DNA of 33,616 nucleotides from Lutibacter sp. (GTDB lineage: Bacteria > Bacteroidota > Bacteroidia > Flavobacteriales > Flavobacteriaceae). The notes under the pieces were generated by a model, which saw nothing but the letters and a program-made list of their open reading frames with translations, searched no databases and was not told the origin of the DNA. The DNA lies in assembly GCA_030656195.1 (NCBI GenBank), contig JAUSOJ010000153.1:1-33616 (forward strand). The letters run 5' to 3'. Of the stretch, positions 31,418 to 33,616 are shown piece by piece (position 1 is the stretch's first letter; each line of letters opens with the position of its first letter). The position numbers and the translations under genes were made by a program.

Positions 31418-32767
31418 TTAGTTACTTTTGTTGATTGGTGTGTTTAGTGCGTTGTCTAAAGTTGCTTTGTTGGCGATGACATTTAGCATAGCCTGTAAAT
31501 AATTTTGTTGCATGGTGTACAATTGTCGTTGCGCTTCCAGCAATTCAAAACTTGTTGAAATTCCTTCAAAAAACTTGATTTGCTGTTTGTTTTCTATGCG
31601 CTCGGCCAATGACAAATTTTGTTTGGAGGTTTCATATTCTTCAATGCTGAAATTGTAGTTTGTTTTTGCAGATTCCAATAAAAGAAATAATTTTTGTTCG
31701 GTTTCCGTAAGGTTTGTTTTGGCTTTTTCAAGCTCAATTTTAGCTTGCTGTGTTCTTGAACTTCGTGCCAGACTGCTAAATACCGGAATGTCTAAACTTA
31801 CGCCCAACAAGGAATAATCGAACCATTTTTGTTCTTTTTTCATAAAATCAAACTCCTGTCCGTAGCCGGCGTAACCAAAATTCACAAAACTTCTTAAGGT
31901 TGGCAATGCTTTGCTTTGTTCCAGTTTCACGAACAATTCATTTGCTGTTTCGGTATTTTTTGCAATTTTAAAATCGATGTGATTTTCAATGGTCAAATCC
32001 GAAGAAAGCATTTCTAATTTGATATTTTCTTTGGCAAGATTTTCTAATGAATCTGTCAATATTACAGAAGTATTAAGGTCCATTCCCAAAGTAATATTCA
32101 GCATTTTATAAGCAATAGTTTTTAAATTCTTGGTTTTTGACAACTGGCTTTTTACGGATGACAAAGTGATTTTAAGTTGCTCCACATTTTCTTCTTCAAT
32201 AAAACCATTTAGAAAAATTTGGTTGGTTTCATCCAGGTTTTTTTCCAAGGTTTTGATGTTTTTTTCGATAATTGAAATGCTTTCTTCGCTCAAAAGCACA
32301 TTTCCGTAGGCATTAATCACGGCTTCCCTGATGCCGAGTTCGGTTTTCTCCTTGGCGTTTTCAGAAATTTTTAAATACGTTTTTGCCGATTGTAATCCCA
32401 CCAAATAAGATCCGTCGAAAATAAGCTGATTTAAAGTGGCGGTGGCATTCATATTGTGTTTTGTGCCAAAGGAAATTTCTTCAAATTCGCCCGGATTACC
32501 GCCAAAAAATTCGGCAGGAAGCAAAGAAACCTGTTGCTTAATCCAGTTTTGATAATCTATTTTAGCATTTATTTCCGGCAAGCCAATGGTGGTGGTTTCC
32601 CATTTTTTCTTTTTGGCAATGTCAACGTCTCTGTCGGCATTTATGGTGGCGTAGCTATTTTTTAAAGCGTAATCTATCGCTTGTTGCAGTGATAATGAGC
32701 TGGTTTCCTGACCGTTTATATGGAAACTTAGTAACAATCCAATAAACAGTATAATTGATTTTTTCAT
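31418..32767 (-). CDS. TolC-family outer-membrane efflux channel
   Basis: This 449-residue protein has a cleavable signal peptide (about 1-19, ILFIGLLLSFHING|QE) followed by two repeats of the outer-membrane efflux domain: long alpha-helical coiled-coil segments (about 30-200 and 240-440) separated by short beta segments. The start SLSLQQAIDYALKNSYATIN and the C-terminal TSFELLEAQRQLYTMQQNY are typical of TolC-like proteins. It forms the exit duct for the adjacent RND pump. It starts 2 bases after the tetR stop. Confidence 0.93.
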   Translation of the reverse strand: MKKSIILFIGLLLSFHINGQETSSLSLQQAIDYALKNSYATINADRDVDIAKKKKWETTTIGLPEINAKIDYQNWIKQQVSLLPAEFFGGNPGEFEEISFGTKHNMNATATLNQLIFDGSYLVGLQSAKTYLKISENAKEKTELGIREAVINAYGNVLLSEESISIIEKNIKTLEKNLDETNQIFLNGFIEEENVEQLKITLSSVKSQLSKTKNLKTIAYKMLNITLGMDLNTSVILTDSLENLAKENIKLEMLSSDLTIENHIDFKIAKNTETANELFVKLEQSKALPTLRSFVNFGYAGYGQEFDFMKKEQKWFDYSLLGVSLDIPVFSSLARSSRTQQAKIELEKAKTNLTETEQKLFLLLESAKTNYNFSIEEYETSKQNLSLAERIENKQQIKFFEGISTSFELLEAQRQLYTMQQNYLQAMLNVIANKATLDNALNTPINKSN

Positions 32768-32769
32768 TC

Positions 32770-33375
32770 TTAGTTAACGTTTTTTTCTAATTGTTCTTGC
32801 AAAATTTGTAATCCTTTTTCAGTTGCAATGGCTCGTGTGTGGTATTCCAGCGCTTGCAATTCGAGTTGGTTCATCGTGTTTTTATTATAGGTGTATAAAC
32901 TTGAGTCGTGAACGCTGAGCATTAACGAAAGATAAAATTTAGTGATAAGTTCAAGATTTACGTCAGTTCTGTATAGTCCTTCCTGGATTCCTTTTTCTAA
33001 ATTGTTGGTAATGCATTCTTTAAATACCAAAAATTCATTGGCAATAATTTTTTTAAATGTTTTAGGATAATATTTTTCAAGCTGATACATGGGAGAATCG
33101 TCAGAATTTTTAAACATATCTCTAAACATTTTTTTTATTTCAAAATTTTCCTGGATTGCATTGTGTCCTACACCACAAATAGTTGTGATGGTTTTGTGCA
33201 TATCTGTGTGAAAATAAGAAACAGCTTCATCAATAAGTTCAACCTTGTTTTTGAAATATTTATAAATCGTTTTTTTGGAGATGCCTAAATCATTGGCAAT
33301 ATCATCCATCGTCACACTTTTAAATCCGTATTTCAAAAATATTTCCCCGGCCTTTTTTAATATCGTTTCCTTCAT
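32770..33375 (-). CDS. TetR/AcrR-family transcriptional regulator
   Basis: With the start at 33375 the protein is 201 residues beginning MKETILKKAGEIFLKYGF. An AAGGAG Shine-Dalgarno lies in front, unusual for this phylum; the longer frame to 33435 would run through the operator and promoter. The helix-turn-helix is at about 20-48 (MDDIANDLGISKKTIYKYFK), and the rest is the helical ligand-binding domain. It is first in the operon with its own efflux genes, and an inverted repeat overlaps its promoter, so it most likely represses itself and the pump until a ligand binds. Confidence 0.93.
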   Translation of the reverse strand: MKETILKKAGEIFLKYGFKSVTMDDIANDLGISKKTIYKYFKNKVELIDEAVSYFHTDMHKTITTICGVGHNAIQENFEIKKMFRDMFKNSDDSPMYQLEKYYPKTFKKIIANEFLVFKECITNNLEKGIQEGLYRTDVNLELITKFYLSLMLSVHDSSLYTYNKNTMNQLELQALEYHTRAIATEKGLQILQEQLEKNVN

Positions 33376-33405
33376 AATCGCTTTCTCCTTAATATTTTGC
33401 GATGG

Positions 33406-33413
33406 CAAATATA
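33406..33413 (-). promoter_or_regulatory. -7 box of the efflux operon promoter
   Basis: On the minus strand this reads TATATTTG, an exact Bacteroidetes -7 box. A TTTG (minus strand, ending at 33433) lies 19 bases upstream as the -33 element, inside the operator spacer. The transcript start would be about 25 bases before the ATG at 33375. Confidence 0.7.
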
Positions 33414-33416
33414 CAA

Positions 33417-33448
33417 ATGGAAACTTTAAAAACAAAAAAAGTTTCCAT
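33417..33448. promoter_or_regulatory. Likely TetR-type operator of the efflux operon
   Basis: A perfect inverted repeat has arms ATGGAAACTTT (33417-33427) and AAAGTTTCCAT (33438-33448) and a 10-base A-rich spacer. It starts 4 bases upstream of the -7 box and covers the -33 element. Binding there would block RNA polymerase, fitting autorepression by the adjacent TetR protein. Confidence 0.75.
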
Positions 33449-33534
33449 AGTTTTTTTATTTATTTCTGAATTTCATTTGGCATTTTTTTAATTTGCTTTG
33501 AAAGGTGTATTTTTACATTAAATTTCTTAACAAT

Positions 33535-33616
33535 ATGAAGCGTATTGATACATACCAAGAAAGTTTTGTTGACTATTTAAAAGAAATAATTAGCGTAATA
33601 GAACCGGCTAATTTGT
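33535..33616 (+). CDS. Probable polyprenyl diphosphate synthase, N-terminal fragment
   Basis: An open frame runs from ATG at 33535 to the window edge with no stop (27 codons). It starts MKRIDTYQESFVDYLKEIIS and continues VIEPANL. This N-terminus resembles flavobacterial polyprenyl (farnesyl/geranylgeranyl-type) diphosphate synthases, which begin with a similar QYQxxFxxYL helix. The aspartate-rich motifs that would prove it lie beyond the window. A near-consensus -7 box (TATTTTTA, 33508-33515) lies about 20 bases upstream. The gene is divergent from the efflux operon. Confidence 0.55.
   Translation, partial: MKRIDTYQESFVDYLKEIISVIEPANL

Overview
The window is AT-rich chromosomal DNA from a member of the Bacteroidetes, most likely a marine or sediment flavobacterium (Flavobacteriaceae). 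The gene order ftsX - DUF3098 - uppP - truB is typical of the phylum. Several promoter-like boxes fit the Bacteroidetes -7 consensus TAnnTTTG, Shine-Dalgarno sequences are mostly absent, and many exported proteins begin with a lipoprotein signal. The species cannot be named from the sequence alone.

Region 1 (505-3205, + strand) is a housekeeping envelope and tRNA block: FtsX (read from a TTG start), a small DUF3098 membrane protein, undecaprenyl-diphosphatase UppP and tRNA pseudouridine synthase TruB. Two minus-strand genes follow: a conserved protein of unknown function and a thioredoxin-fold protein with a single cysteine. The intergenic DNA around them, and again at 12355-13004, carries dispersed repeats.

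Region 2 (4905-12354, + strand) is a clade II (atypical) nitrous-oxide-reduction island: a fasciclin-domain lipoprotein, a monohaem cytochrome c lipoprotein, NosZ with a Sec/lipoprotein-type signal, a strong terminator, a four-helix membrane protein in the NosB position, then nosL-nosD-nosF-nosY. The accessory Fe-S and quinol-oxidising genes seen in other nos clusters are absent, so the cytochrome c is the obvious candidate electron donor. Inverted and direct repeats in front of three transcription units look like regulator sites.

Region 3 (13005-23745) is a methylmalonyl-CoA / propionate module. The G-protein chaperone MeaB (+) converges on a minus-strand gene train: methylmalonyl-CoA epimerase, carboxyltransferase MmdA, OadG-like subunit, biotin carrier, sodium-pump beta subunit OadB, an acetyl-CoA hydrolase/CoA-transferase, and the small and large subunits of methylmalonyl-CoA mutase. 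Together these can interconvert succinyl-CoA and propionyl-CoA, with decarboxylation coupled to sodium export.

Region 4 (24057-33616) holds a short-chain type L-threonine dehydrogenase (-), two small + strand lipoproteins (one with an NTF2/SnoaL-like domain), RecX (-), and a minus-strand efflux operon tetR - tolC-like - membrane fusion protein - RND pump. Its first promoter sits inside a perfect 11+10+11 inverted repeat. The window ends in the start of a probable polyprenyl diphosphate synthase (+). I saw no tRNA, rRNA, CRISPR array, transposase or prophage gene. The only mobile-looking DNA is short non-coding repeat elements.
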